Origin: UBA6197 sp047638075
GTDB lineage: Bacteria; Pseudomonadota; Alphaproteobacteria; Rhodobacterales; Rhodobacteraceae
Assembly: GCF_047638075.1 (NCBI RefSeq)
Contig: NZ_JBLJBV010000034.1
Location: 1-51,629, forward strand
DNA length: 51,629 nt
Direction: 5' to 3'
The notes beneath the pieces are model-generated. The model saw only the letters and a list, made by a program, of their open reading frames with translations. It made no database searches and was not told the DNA's origin. The translations under genes and the position numbers were made by a program. Every line of letters starts with the position of its first letter. The stretch's first letter is position 1. Shown here in pieces: positions 32,712 to 41,510 of the stretch.

Positions 32712-35700
32712 ATGAAACCCAATTTTGCGCTTAATCTTTCACATGACGGCATCGGCCTGTGGCATCGCAGCGCCGCAGGGTGGATCAGTGTGGGATCCGT
32801 TATGCCCGACGTCGCTGATTTTCCGGGCGCAATGGGGCGTTTGCGACGTTTGGCGCTGGGGTTGGCCCCCCAGGGGGTCACCTCAAAACTGGTGATCCCC
32901 GGATCACAAATCCTCTATCTGGAACTGGACGCCCCCGGCCCCGATGCCGCCCGGCGCCGAACTCAGATCGCCGCCGCGCTTGAGGGGCGCACCCCTTATG
33001 CGGTTGCCGATTTGGTATTTGACTGGTCTGGCACCGGCAAAAGTGTGCAGGTTGCCGTTGTCGCCCGTGAAACCCTGGCCGAGGCCGAGGCCTTTGCCGA
33101 ACAACACGGCTTTAGTCCGGTCTCCTTCGTCGCGCTGCCCGAACCCGGTACATTTGCCGGAGAGCCGTTTTTTGGCCTGACCTCAACCGCCGCGCAGCAC
33201 CTGCCCGAAGGGTCGCGGCTTGATCGGGACCAAGATCCGATCCGATTGGTTCAGCCACCCGCGCCAAGCCCCGATATGCCCCCCCCGCCCCCGGCACCCG
33301 CCGCAAACACCCCTGATGTCAGCACAAAAGCAGACGTGGGTCATGCGCGCATCAGAGATAAAAACGGCGCGTCTTTGACACCCGAAGTGCCAGCCCCGGC
33401 ACCGGCCACTGTGGCTTTGCCGCAAAAGCCCGCCGCATCCGCGCGCTCTGTTGAACCGGCCAAACCTGCGCCCGGTGCCCTGCCATCAAAGCCAGATCAA
33501 CCCGAGGTTCCGGCCCCCTCACCGACCGCACCGCACCCCGAAACACCAAAAGAAGATCCGATACCACAAGACCCCCTTCCCAAGGATCCGCCGCCCGAGG
33601 CCCCGCAACCCCAGGATCCACCCTACAATGCACCCCCCTCTCAGGATCCGCCGATCGCAGGCAAGGCGCCGACCTTGCCGCAAGAGGCCATCGCCGTGAC
33701 AGGCCCGGATCATCCCGACTCCGGTGCCTCAAGGATGCCGCGGACAGACCGCGCCCCCCAAGACGCCAGGCACGAGCAAGGCGTTCCCGGTGCCAAGATC
33801 ATCGCACTGCCAGACCCCCAGGAAGATCTGCCCGGGCGCGCAGCCTCGGTCGCGCCGTTTGTATCGCGGCGCAAACCGATCTCTGCCAACCCGGACAGTG
33901 TTCCCAGTGGTGCCCCCCGTCTTGGGGCGGTCCCTGCCCGCAACGCCCAGACACCAGCGGATGCCGCACCCAAGCCGTCAAAACCCGGCGACCGGCCGCT
34001 ACCAACATCCTTACTGGCAACGTCCGTGCTGGCACCCGATCTGGCAATTCCCGATCTACCGCAAACCGGGGCCGCAACCGACGGCCGCGCAGCACGCAAA
34101 GATCATCATGCCCCGGTGCAGACCAAGCCATCCGCCAAGGCCGGCGCCACATTTCGAGCCGCTGCAAGATCAACCGCCGCAATCGGGGGGGCCGCCAGTA
34201 AGGCAATCGCGCGTGATCTGATTGCGCGCATCAACACCTCGACGGTGCGCAACGCAGCCCCGGCGATGCAAGAAGCTGACCCGGGACCCGATCCCGCGCC
34301 TTCTAAAACCGTCTTCGGGGGCCAGAGGCGATTGGTGCGCAACAAACCGCGCTATCTGGGGCTGATGCTGACCGCCGCGCTGGTGCTGTTCATGGGAATT
34401 GTCGCGCTGTGGTCAAGCATTCTGGGCAATCGGGAGGCACCCCAAACCGTCTCGGTGCTGGCCCGGGATGACCTGCCCACCACCGCTGCCTCGCAACCTT
34501 CGCCGGTTGAAACCGCGCTTGAATCAGCGCCAGAAACCGCCGAAAATACGGCGACCCCGCCCGCAGACGTCTCAACATCCGCAGCAACCGATCCGGCGCC
34601 AGAAACCGCTGAAGCATCCCCCCCGGCAAGTGCCGCACCCAGCGCTGTCACCCCCCCCGCTCTCGATAGTAACAGCGGCGTCTGGGGGGCCGTAGAGCCA
34701 CAAGACGGGCAGCAACCGGGAGAGGCGCTGGTAGATCTGGGGATTTCCCCCACCGACCCCGCGCCGGTCACGCGAACCGGGTCTGAGCTACCCCCCATCG
34801 GCACACTGGCCGACGATCCGCGCCCCGCTGCGTTGCCAGAGCCTGTGCCCTATGACCGGCTGGCCCGGATTGCGCCAGACGGCTTGTTGCAACCCACGCC
34901 GCAGGGGGTAATCGCCCCGGGGGGCTTTACACTCTATGCCGGGCGCCCGCCCCGCATACCCCGCGAGCGGCCCAAAAGCGTGATTGAGGCGGCCCTTGCC
35001 GCATCCCGCGCGCCGGTTGCCGTTACGCCGGCCTCGGCTGCTACAAATGCAAAAACCGTTGATCCTGAACCCTATTTTGACCCGGCCCTTGCCGGGCGGC
35101 GCCCGGTTTCGCGCCCCAAAAGCATCAAGCCCCCCGCTGCGCCAACCCAAACCCCCACCGAACCCGCCGCCGCGCCCCTTCCTCTTGACGAAGGGGCAAT
35201 CCTGTCCCCGGCGGACAAGGCCCGCTATGCAGCGCTGCAGGCAGCCTCACCGCGCGCACGCCCGGCAGCGATCAAAGCCGCCGCCGCAAGCGCCCTGGCC
35301 GCCCAAAAGGCCGAAGCTGCCGCCGCCGCCGCGTTGGAACAATCCCTTGCCAGCGCATCGCCACAAGCGGTCAGCGTATCGCGGCGCCCGGCAAACAGGC
35401 CACGCAACTTCTCAGGTGCGGTAGAGGCGGCATTGGCGCTTGCCGTGGCATCCGAACCTGCCGCAGCAGTCGCCGCCCCGGCCCGCATCGCAACGCTGCC
35501 CAAAGCAGCCCCCGCCGCGCCGCAGCACGAGGAAATCGACGAACCCGAGCCCGTGGCGCCCACGCCAAAAGTGCCCACCAGCGCCTCGGTTGCGAAACAG
35601 GCGACACAGAAAAACGCGCTTAATATGGGCAAGATCAACCTGATCGGGCTATATGGTTCATCGGGTAATCGACGCGCCCTGGTGCGGCTGGCAAATGGCA

Positions 35701-35825
35701 AATTTGTCAAGGTCGAGGTCGGTGACAAACTTGATGGGGGTCGCGTGACCGGGATTGGCGATGGCCAACTGACCTATCAAAAGAACGGCAAAAGCCTATT
35801 GCTGAAACTCCTGAAAGACGGCTGA
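32712..35825 (+). CDS. Proline/alanine-rich membrane protein with GspL/PilM-like and GspC/PilP-like ends
   Basis: A 1037-residue protein in three parts. Residues 1 to about 165 are ordered and resemble the cytoplasmic start of GspL/PilM proteins (SKLVIPGSQILYLEL, then RRRTQIAAALEGRTPYAVADLVFDW). About 175-540 is disordered and rich in Pro, Ala and Asp. A single membrane helix at about 547-567 (LGLMLTAALVLFMGIVALWS) follows. About 570-965 is again low-complexity, with four Arg-Pro elements (near 743, 797, 849 and 892; for example RRPVSRPKS and RRPANRPRN) roughly 50 residues apart. The last 65 residues are ordered (INLIGLYGSSGNRRALVRLANGKFVKV) and look like a GspC/PilP periplasmic domain. The architecture is seen; the family links are inferred. 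No secretion or pilus genes are nearby. Confidence 0.7.
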   Translation: MKPNFALNLSHDGIGLWHRSAAGWISVGSVMPDVADFPGAMGRLRRLALGLAPQGVTSKLVIPGSQILYLELDAPGPDAARRRTQIAAALEGRTPYAVADLVFDWSGTGKSVQVAVVARETLAEAEAFAEQHGFSPVSFVALPEPGTFAGEPFFGLTSTAAQHLPEGSRLDRDQDPIRLVQPPAPSPDMPPPPPAPAANTPDVSTKADVGHARIRDKNGASLTPEVPAPAPATVALPQKPAASARSVEPAKPAPGALPSKPDQPEVPAPSPTAPHPETPKEDPIPQDPLPKDPPPEAPQPQDPPYNAPPSQDPPIAGKAPTLPQEAIAVTGPDHPDSGASRMPRTDRAPQDARHEQGVPGAKIIALPDPQEDLPGRAASVAPFVSRRKPISANPDSVPSGAPRLGAVPARNAQTPADAAPKPSKPGDRPLPTSLLATSVLAPDLAIPDLPQTGAATDGRAARKDHHAPVQTKPSAKAGATFRAAARSTAAIGGAASKAIARDLIARINTSTVRNAAPAMQEADPGPDPAPSKTVFGGQRRLVRNKPRYLGLMLTAALVLFMGIVALWSSILGNREAPQTVSVLARDDLPTTAASQPSPVETALESAPETAENTATPPADVSTSAATDPAPETAEASPPASAAPSAVTPPALDSNSGVWGAVEPQDGQQPGEALVDLGISPTDPAPVTRTGSELPPIGTLADDPRPAALPEPVPYDRLARIAPDGLLQPTPQGVIAPGGFTLYAGRPPRIPRERPKSVIEAALAASRAPVAVTPASAATNAKTVDPEPYFDPALAGRRPVSRPKSIKPPAAPTQTPTEPAAAPLPLDEGAILSPADKARYAALQAASPRARPAAIKAAAASALAAQKAEAAAAAALEQSLASASPQAVSVSRRPANRPRNFSGAVEAALALAVASEPAAAVAAPARIATLPKAAPAAPQHEEIDEPEPVAPTPKVPTSASVAKQATQKNALNMGKINLIGLYGSSGNRRALVRLANGKFVKVEVGDKLDGGRVTGIGDGQLTYQKNGKSLLLKLLKDG

Positions 35826-36002
35826 ATACCCGTCACCGAACCGACGGATGCGGCCTTTTGGCGGGTTTTGCCCCCTTGCACGCCACTGCACTTGCGTTAG
35901 GGTTGACCTATCATGACACGCGCCCCCGTGCCGTCTGTCGGCCCCGTGCCATTTTGCACGGCGTAAAGATATGATGCCTGGCGCCCCCTGACCGGAGACT
36001 GG

Positions 36003-37859
36003 ATGGAAAGCTTCCTGCTTCAAGCCTCACTTTACCTGATTGCCATGGTGATTGCGGTGCCATTGGCCACGCGTGCGGGGCTTGGGTCAGTGTTGGGCTA
36101 CCTTGGCGCGGGGATCGTGATTGGCCCGTTGATGGGGCTTGTCGGCTCTGAAACCAACGATCTGCAACATTTTGCGGAATTCGGCGTCGTGATGATGCTG
36201 TTCCTGATCGGGTTGGAGATGGAGCCACGCGCGCTTTGGGCCATGCGGGACAAACTTCTGGGCCTTGGCGGATTGCAGGTGTTGATCACGATATTGGCGG
36301 TCACGCTTGCGGCGATGGCGTTTGGCTATGATTTCCGGGTTGCGCTGGCGCTTGGGACGATATTTTCAACGTCTTCTACCGCGATCGTCTTGCAGACCCT
36401 GAATGAAAAGCGGCTGATGCAGACGGCCGGCGGGCGATCTGCGTTTTCGGTGCTGCTGACGCAGGATATCGCGGTGATTCCGATGCTGGCACTCATGCCA
36501 TTGCTGGCGCTTCCGGGGGCCCGGGCATTGGCAAAGGCCGAGAACTCCGTAGACCATGCCGCCGCCCATTTTCTTGACGGCCTGCCGGGCTGGGGGATGA
36601 CGCTTGTCACGCTGGGCGCGGTGGGGGCGGTTATTTTGGCAGGGCATTTCCTGATCCGCCCGATGTTTCGCTATGTCCACGCTGCCAAACTAAGGGAAAT
36701 CAATACCGCGATGGCATTGACGATCGTGGTTGCCATTGCCTCATTGATGTTGCTGGTTGGGTTGTCACCTGCGCTTGGCACGTTTCTGGCCGGCGTCCTG
36801 TTGGCCGACAGCGAATTCCGACACGAGTTGGAAAGCGATATCGAGCCGTTCAAGGGCCTGCTGCTGGGGCTGTTTTTCATCACGGTAGGCGCGGGGATCA
36901 ACTTTTCCATCATCACCTCGGCACCGTTTGTCGTTTTGGGGCTGGTCGTGGGGATGGTGGCGCTAAAGGCGCTTATCCTTTATGGGCTGGGGCGCGTATT
37001 CGGGCTGCGCGCGCAGGATCGGTGGTTGTTCACCCTCGGGCTTGCGCAAGCGGGCGAATTTGGCTTTGTGCTTGTGTCTTTTGCGGTCACGCAGCGGATC
37101 TTGCCGGGCGACCTCGCGCAGATGGTGCTGGTGGTGGTGGCGCTATCAATGCTGATCACGCCGCTGCTGTTCATCTTGCACGACTATCTGGCACGCCGGA
37201 TGCGCGACGCAAGCGCCACACAGGCCGCAGACGCGATTGACGATCAACAACAGATCATCATCGCAGGCGTGGGGCGTTTTGGGCAGGTGGTCAACCGCAT
37301 GGTAACGATGTCAGGCTTCAAGACAACGGTGCTGGATAATGACCTGAAAACCATTCAGCTGATGCGGAAATTTGGCGCAAAAGCCTATTTCGGGGATCCT
37401 ACCCGCCCTGATCTTTTGGCAGCTGCCGGTATCGCGGCGGCACAGGTTATGGTCGTTTGCGTGGATGATCGGCCCTCAACCACGCGGCTGGTCGCCTATG
37501 CCCGCAGGATCCGCCCGGATCTGTGCATCATCGCCCGCGCCCGCGATCGGATCCATGTGTTTGAGCTTTACCGCGCTGGCGCGGATCACATCGTGCGGGA
37601 AATGTTTGACAGCTCTGTCAGGGCCGGACGCTATGTGCTGGAAAACGTCGGCCTGTCAGAGTTCGAGGCAGCCGAGCTGCAAAAGATCTTTTTCCGGTTG
37701 GACCGAGAGGCGGTGCGTAATCTGGCCGAGGTCTGGAAGCCCGATGTGCCCGTGGATCAAAACACAGCGTATCTGACCCGCACCCAAGAATTGAATCGTG
37801 AACTGGAGGCCGCGCTGATGGAGCGGTTCAACCCTGCCCCCCCTGAATCCGACGACTGA
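36003..37859 (+). CDS. CPA2-family cation:proton antiporter (KefB/KefC type)
   Basis: A 618-residue protein. Residues 1 to about 390 hold twelve or so membrane helices of a Na+/H+ exchanger domain (VIGPLMGLVGSETNDLQHFAEFGVVMMLFLIGLEMEP is the region typical of Kef proteins, given here only to place it at about 38-75). The C-terminal RCK_N domain (about 415-530) has the NAD-binding IIIAGVGRFGQVV motif and a closing Asp in VLDND. Such proteins exchange K+ or Na+ for protons and are gated by nucleotides or glutathione. No KefF/KefG partner is nearby. The specific ion is unknown. Confidence 0.9.
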   Translation: MESFLLQASLYLIAMVIAVPLATRAGLGSVLGYLGAGIVIGPLMGLVGSETNDLQHFAEFGVVMMLFLIGLEMEPRALWAMRDKLLGLGGLQVLITILAVTLAAMAFGYDFRVALALGTIFSTSSTAIVLQTLNEKRLMQTAGGRSAFSVLLTQDIAVIPMLALMPLLALPGARALAKAENSVDHAAAHFLDGLPGWGMTLVTLGAVGAVILAGHFLIRPMFRYVHAAKLREINTAMALTIVVAIASLMLLVGLSPALGTFLAGVLLADSEFRHELESDIEPFKGLLLGLFFITVGAGINFSIITSAPFVVLGLVVGMVALKALILYGLGRVFGLRAQDRWLFTLGLAQAGEFGFVLVSFAVTQRILPGDLAQMVLVVVALSMLITPLLFILHDYLARRMRDASATQAADAIDDQQQIIIAGVGRFGQVVNRMVTMSGFKTTVLDNDLKTIQLMRKFGAKAYFGDPTRPDLLAAAGIAAAQVMVVCVDDRPSTTRLVAYARRIRPDLCIIARARDRIHVFELYRAGADHIVREMFDSSVRAGRYVLENVGLSEFEAAELQKIFFRLDREAVRNLAEVWKPDVPVDQNTAYLTRTQELNRELEAALMERFNPAPPESDD

Positions 37860-37981
37860 TTGTCTGCCCCTCGATAAAACCGCGTGCCCGTATCTGCCGC
37901 TTGCTGCCGATCAGGGCGAAACGGCACACCCCGGTGCCGGCTTGAAATTGGCCGCGGAGTTTGCAAAATCAGGGGCCGGGC

Positions 37982-38710
37982 TCAATCGTCGCTGCGTTTG
38001 GTCGTCATGATGTGGCCGGGCTGAAAGGCGAGCCGCACCGTCGTAACCGGACCAAGATCGTTCCAGGTACTGCGATGCAGCACCAAAAGCGCCTTTCCGG
38101 GCTCAATCTGCAACAGCCTTGCATCGCGGTAGCTTGCATTTTCGGCAGAAAAGCTCATCTCGCCGTGTAGATAGGGCGTATTGCGCACCAGCCATTCATT
38201 GGCATTCAGGTGCCGGAAATCAGCGTGTTCCAGCCCGCGCACCGCCTCGGAATTCAGCCAGCGATCTTCCAGTTGGAAAGGCTTGCCGTTGCCATAGTGC
38301 AGCGCCCGCATGTGGACCATCACCCTGCCCGGCGCAATACCCATCCGCGTGGCGATATCTTCGGGAACCGGCGAGCGGCGCTGCGCCACGACCCGGTAGC
38401 CATAGGCCATTCCGGCCTGTTCGACCTGCTCGCGCATGATGGCAATCGTGAACGTCGCCTTGCGCACCGGATCAGTGGCGACAACGGTGCCGGCGCGGCG
38501 GCGACGCTCCAACAGCCCCTCATCCGCCAGACGCTGCAGCGCCTTGTTCACGGTTGATCGCGCCGCATCAAACTCAATCGCCAGATCAACTTCGTCGGGG
38601 ATGCGTTCACCTTGGCGCCAATCGCGCTCGACGATCCTGCGGCGCACCTCGGCCTCGATTGCCTGTGCTTTTGACTGTATTCGGGTTGGGTTAGCCCGCG
38701 CATCCGTCAT
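37982..38710 (-). CDS. HutC-like GntR-family regulator
   Basis: A 242-residue repressor. The winged helix-turn-helix (about 12-78: RIPDEVDLAIEFDAARSTVNKALQRLADEGLLERRR) is of the GntR/HutC type. The UTRA ligand domain covers about 95-235 (HMRALHYGNGKPFQLEDRWLN, LLVLHRSTWND). HutC proteins release DNA when they bind urocanate. It is divergent from the operon carrying urocanate hydratase, which supports a related ligand. The start at 38710 has GGGGGT upstream; the frame remains open to 38812 but the extra N-terminus is a charged, unconserved stretch. The symbol hutC is withheld because the operon is not a standard hut operon. Confidence 0.85.
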   Translation of the reverse strand: MTDARANPTRIQSKAQAIEAEVRRRIVERDWRQGERIPDEVDLAIEFDAARSTVNKALQRLADEGLLERRRRAGTVVATDPVRKATFTIAIMREQVEQAGMAYGYRVVAQRRSPVPEDIATRMGIAPGRVMVHMRALHYGNGKPFQLEDRWLNSEAVRGLEHADFRHLNANEWLVRNTPYLHGEMSFSAENASYRDARLLQIEPGKALLVLHRSTWNDLGPVTTVRLAFQPGHIMTTKRSDD

Positions 38711-38746
38711 TGCTGACCCCCGAACCGTCGGGCGCAGTTTGTGCCG

Positions 38747-38764
38747 CTTTGATCGACTTTGATC
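38747..38764. repeat. Direct repeat upstream of the HutC-like gene
   Basis: CTTTGATC occurs twice, separated by GA, so the repeats are one helical turn (10 bp) apart. They lie 37-54 nt upstream of the regulator start. A regulator could bind here, but two 8-mers can also be chance. Confidence 0.3.
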
Positions 38765-38828
38765 ACCTTCACCGTCTTTCTTTTGGCCGTCGTCAGATTT
38801 CTTTACCAACACAAGCTTCGCTTGAATA

Positions 38829-38842
38829 TATGTTTGGACATA
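38829..38842. promoter_or_regulatory. Palindrome TATGT-N4-ACATA, candidate operator
   Basis: A perfect 5-bp inverted repeat in AT-rich DNA between the divergent genes. GntR-family operators are short palindromes of this size. It lies 119 nt upstream of the regulator start and 292 nt upstream of the leader frame at 39134. Confidence 0.35.
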
Positions 38843-38945
38843 ATTAGAAGCAAGAGTTATTCATACCCCAATTACCCAATAGTGACCCCGTAAGACAGAG
38901 CCAACGCAATGCAGATCACCAAAACTGATGCGCCCCGGTTAAACG

Positions 38946-38957
38946 CTGATATATCAG
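38946..38957. promoter_or_regulatory. Perfect 12-bp palindrome CTGATATATCAG, candidate HutC-type operator
   Basis: The 12-mer is its own reverse complement; with one mismatch it extends to 16 bp. Known HutC sites centre on TATATA-type palindromes such as CTTGTATATACAAG, so the AT core and size fit. It lies on the side of the catabolic operon. Binding is inferred. Confidence 0.45.
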
Positions 38958-39133
38958 TGCATTACAAGACGTTGCTTAACCTTAACATTGCCATGAACGG
39001 CGATCATATCCCGGTGTCCCGGGTCGATTCGGCCCCCCACGAAGGGCACGCCGCCGCTGCGCCTGACCGGCTGACCCACCGGGCCCTTCCCGCACGTCTA
39101 TCGACTGTCATACCCGCATTTTCGGAGGCCAGA

Positions 39134-39202
39134 ATGTCCAATCCAATTTTTACCCCGCGCGCATATGCGCTGGCCGCGTTGGCGTCAGGGGCGGCGCTAT
39201 GA
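39134..39202 (+). CDS. 22-residue leader frame coupled to the CoA-transferase gene
   Basis: An ATG at 39134 is preceded by GGAGG, the best ribosome-binding site in this operon, and opens a frame MSNPIFTPRAYALAALASG plus AAL. Its TGA overlaps the ATG of the CoA-transferase gene (ATGA, 39199-39202). The CoA-transferase start itself has no clear ribosome-binding site, so ribosomes finishing this short frame probably re-initiate there. It could be a true leader peptide or a vestige of a longer gene. No function is claimed for the peptide. Confidence 0.5.
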   Translation: MSNPIFTPRAYALAALASGAAL

Positions 39203-40347
39203 AGCCATTGCAGGGTATCCGCGTTCTTGATCTGACGCGCGTTCTGGCGGGTCCGTATTGCACCGCGCTTTTGGCGGATCTGGGGGCCGAGGTCATAAAG
39301 CTGGAACCCCCCACCGGCGACGATTACCGCCATATCGGCCCGTTCAAGGATGGTGAAAGCGCCCTGTTCACGTTGAATAACCGCGGCAAGAAAAGCCTCG
39401 TGCTGGATCTCAAGGCGCCCGAAGATCTTGCCCTTGCGCAGCAGATTGCCTCACGCGTCGATGTGGTGGTCGAGAATTTTCGCCCCGGTGTGGCAGAGCG
39501 GTTGGGGTTGGGGGCTGACACCCTGCGCGCCGCCAATCCGGGGCTGATCTATTGCTCGATTTCGGGGTTTGGGCAGTCGGGGCCGTTTCGTGACCTGCCG
39601 GCCTATGATCTGGTCGTGCAGGCGATGTCTGGGCTGATGGCAAGCACTGGCGAAGAAGGCGGCACCCCGCTGAAAACCGGCGAAAGCATGGCCGATCTGA
39701 TCGCCGGGCTGTTTGCCAGTTGGTCGATCATGGCAGCCTTGGTCAACCGTACCGCCACCGGCCAAGGGGCCGCGCTGGATGTGGCGATGTATGATGCGCT
39801 GTTTTCCATGCTGACCACCAGCCATGCGCTGCATCTTTACGCCGGGCAGTTACCGGCGCGTGTGGGCAACCGCCATCCGCTATCCACCCCGTTTGGCTGC
39901 TTTGCCACCAACGACGGGCAAGTTGTCATCGCGGTGCTGAACGCGCGGCAATTCACGGCGCTGACGGGGCTGATAGGCGCCCCCGAGGCCGCGACAGACC
40001 CGCGCTTTGCCAGCGATGAAAGCCGCACCGAACACGAACCCGCGCTGAAGGCGCTGATTGAGCAGTGGTCGCGAAGCCTGAGCACCGAAGCCGCCATTGC
40101 CGCGCTGGCCGCCGCCGGCCTGCCCGGTGCCCCGATCTGGGATATCGCGCAAGCGGCCGATAACGAACACGCCCGCGCCCGCACATTGGTCAACGCCCTG
40201 CCCCATCCGGTGTTGGGCACTGTGCCAGTGGTCGGCCAGCCGGTGCATTTCAATGGTGAAAAACCTGTAGCCGCCACTGCAGCCCCGCAACTGGGTGCAG
40301 ACCGCGCCGCAATCCTGCGCGACTTGGGACTGGAGAAAACCGCATGA
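39199..40347 (+). CDS. CaiB/BaiF-type (class III) CoA-transferase
   Basis: A 382-residue enzyme that moves CoA between carboxylic acids through an aspartyl-CoA thioester/anhydride mechanism. The catalytic residue is Asp166 in KTGESMADLIAG. The N-terminal motif GIRVLDLTRVLAGPYCTALLADLGAEVIK is split here as LDLTRVLAGPY and LADLGAEVIKLE. VENFRPGVAERLG and GQSGPFRDLPAYD are family signatures. It is translationally coupled to the leader frame and overlaps the acyl-CoA dehydrogenase gene by 4 bp. The substrate cannot be read directly; the operon suggests an acid connected with urocanate. Confidence 0.92.
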   Translation: MKPLQGIRVLDLTRVLAGPYCTALLADLGAEVIKLEPPTGDDYRHIGPFKDGESALFTLNNRGKKSLVLDLKAPEDLALAQQIASRVDVVVENFRPGVAERLGLGADTLRAANPGLIYCSISGFGQSGPFRDLPAYDLVVQAMSGLMASTGEEGGTPLKTGESMADLIAGLFASWSIMAALVNRTATGQGAALDVAMYDALFSMLTTSHALHLYAGQLPARVGNRHPLSTPFGCFATNDGQVVIAVLNARQFTALTGLIGAPEAATDPRFASDESRTEHEPALKALIEQWSRSLSTEAAIAALAAAGLPGAPIWDIAQAADNEHARARTLVNALPHPVLGTVPVVGQPVHFNGEKPVAATAAPQLGADRAAILRDLGLEKTA

Positions 40348-41498
40348 ATAACGACTGGTACATGCTATCTGACGATGAACAGCTTTTCTGCGACGTGCTG
40401 ACGCGCATCTGCGCCGACAAGATCGCCCCAAAGGCTGCCCAAACCGATGAGACCAGCACCTTTGTGCATGATCAGTTGCGGGTTCTGGCCGAGGCCGGAA
40501 TGTTTGGCGCGAACCTGCCCGAGGATTGCGGCGGCTCTGGCATATCGGCGCCGGCGTTGTTGCGGGCGGTCGCAATCGTGGCGGGGGCCTGTGGCTCGAC
40601 GGCATCGGCGCTGACGGCGCATTATCTGGCGACGGATTCCATTTTGCTGGGCGGGACCGATGCGCAAAAGGCCCACTGGCTGCCACGCGCCGCCGACGGA
40701 GAGTTGCTGGGTGCGTTTGGCCTGACCGAACCTACCGCCGGCTCTGATCCGGCCGACATGAAGACCCGCGCCCATCGCACCGCAGACGGCTGGCACCTGC
40801 GCGGCACGAAGTGTTTCATCTCGAACGGGGGCGTGGCGGATTTCATCGTGATTTACGCCGTGACCGACCCCGACAAGGGCCATCGTGGCATTTCCGCCTT
40901 TATCGTGCCCAAAGGAACGCCCGGGCTGGAGCCCGGGGCCGCCGAGCGCACAATGGGCCTGAAAGGCGGGCATGTCTTTACCCTGAGCCTCGACTGTCAT
41001 TTGCCGCAAGACGCGCTTTTGGGCGAGGAAGGCAAAGGCTTTCGCACCGCCATGCAGGTTTTGGACAATGGCCGGATCGAAGTTGCGGCGCAATGTCTGG
41101 GGTTGGCCGGGGCGGCGATGGACGCCGCATTGGCCTACGCCAAAGACCGGGTCATCGGCGGGCAGGCCCTGAGCGACCGGCAAGGTATTCGCTGGATGAT
41201 TGCCGACATGGGCGTGGCCTACCGCTCGGCGCTGCTGCTGGCGCAGGACGCCGCGCGCCAACGTCAGGCGGCACATGCAAGCGGGGCGAGGTTCTCACTC
41301 GCATCCTCGATGGCGAAACTGGCCGCCTCCGAGGCCGCGGGCCGCATTGCCGATACCGCGCTGCAACTGCATGGCGGCTATGGCTACACCCGCGATTTTC
41401 CGGTCGAGCGCATCAACCGCGACCTTCGGATCATGCGGATCTATGAAGGATCCAGCGAGATTCAACGCACCATCATTTCCGGCAATCTTCTGGCCTGA
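40344..41498 (+). CDS. Acyl-CoA dehydrogenase
   Basis: A 384-residue FAD enzyme that forms an alpha-beta double bond in an acyl-CoA. It has the FAD-binding FGLTEPTAGSDPADMKTRA segment, the GTKCFISNG motif and the C-terminal YGYTRDFPVERINRD, then IYEGSSEIQR with the likely catalytic Glu368. It is of the short-chain type by length and motifs. The start overlaps the CoA-transferase stop (ATGA), and urocanate hydratase follows after 12 nt, so the three are expressed together. A substrate such as imidazolepropionyl-CoA, which would become urocanyl-CoA, would suit the context; this is inference. Confidence 0.92.
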   Translation: MNNDWYMLSDDEQLFCDVLTRICADKIAPKAAQTDETSTFVHDQLRVLAEAGMFGANLPEDCGGSGISAPALLRAVAIVAGACGSTASALTAHYLATDSILLGGTDAQKAHWLPRAADGELLGAFGLTEPTAGSDPADMKTRAHRTADGWHLRGTKCFISNGGVADFIVIYAVTDPDKGHRGISAFIVPKGTPGLEPGAAERTMGLKGGHVFTLSLDCHLPQDALLGEEGKGFRTAMQVLDNGRIEVAAQCLGLAGAAMDAALAYAKDRVIGGQALSDRQGIRWMIADMGVAYRSALLLAQDAARQRQAAHASGARFSLASSMAKLAASEAAGRIADTALQLHGGYGYTRDFPVERINRDLRIMRIYEGSSEIQRTIISGNLLA

Positions 41499-41510
41499 AC
41501 GGAGATCGAA

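Larger units (their letters stand above)
38711..39133. other. Divergent regulatory region between the HutC-like gene and the urocanate operon
   Basis: 423 bases without a supported gene. AT-rich stretches at 38820-38880 and 38940-38960 stand out from the GC-rich surroundings and hold the palindromes listed separately. A frame starting at 38909 runs in phase into the short coding frame at 39134 but has no good ribosome-binding site of its own. No convincing -35/-10 pair was identified for either direction. Confidence 0.6.

Noticed and set aside
38909..38990. CtrA box near TTAACCTTAA in the divergent regulatory region
   Set aside because: The two TTAA words are separated by 2 bases, not 7.
38909..39202. 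97-codon plus-strand frame before the CoA-transferase
   Set aside because: It has no good ribosome-binding site at its own start and no recognisable protein pattern. The internal start at 39134 with GGAGG explains the frame better.
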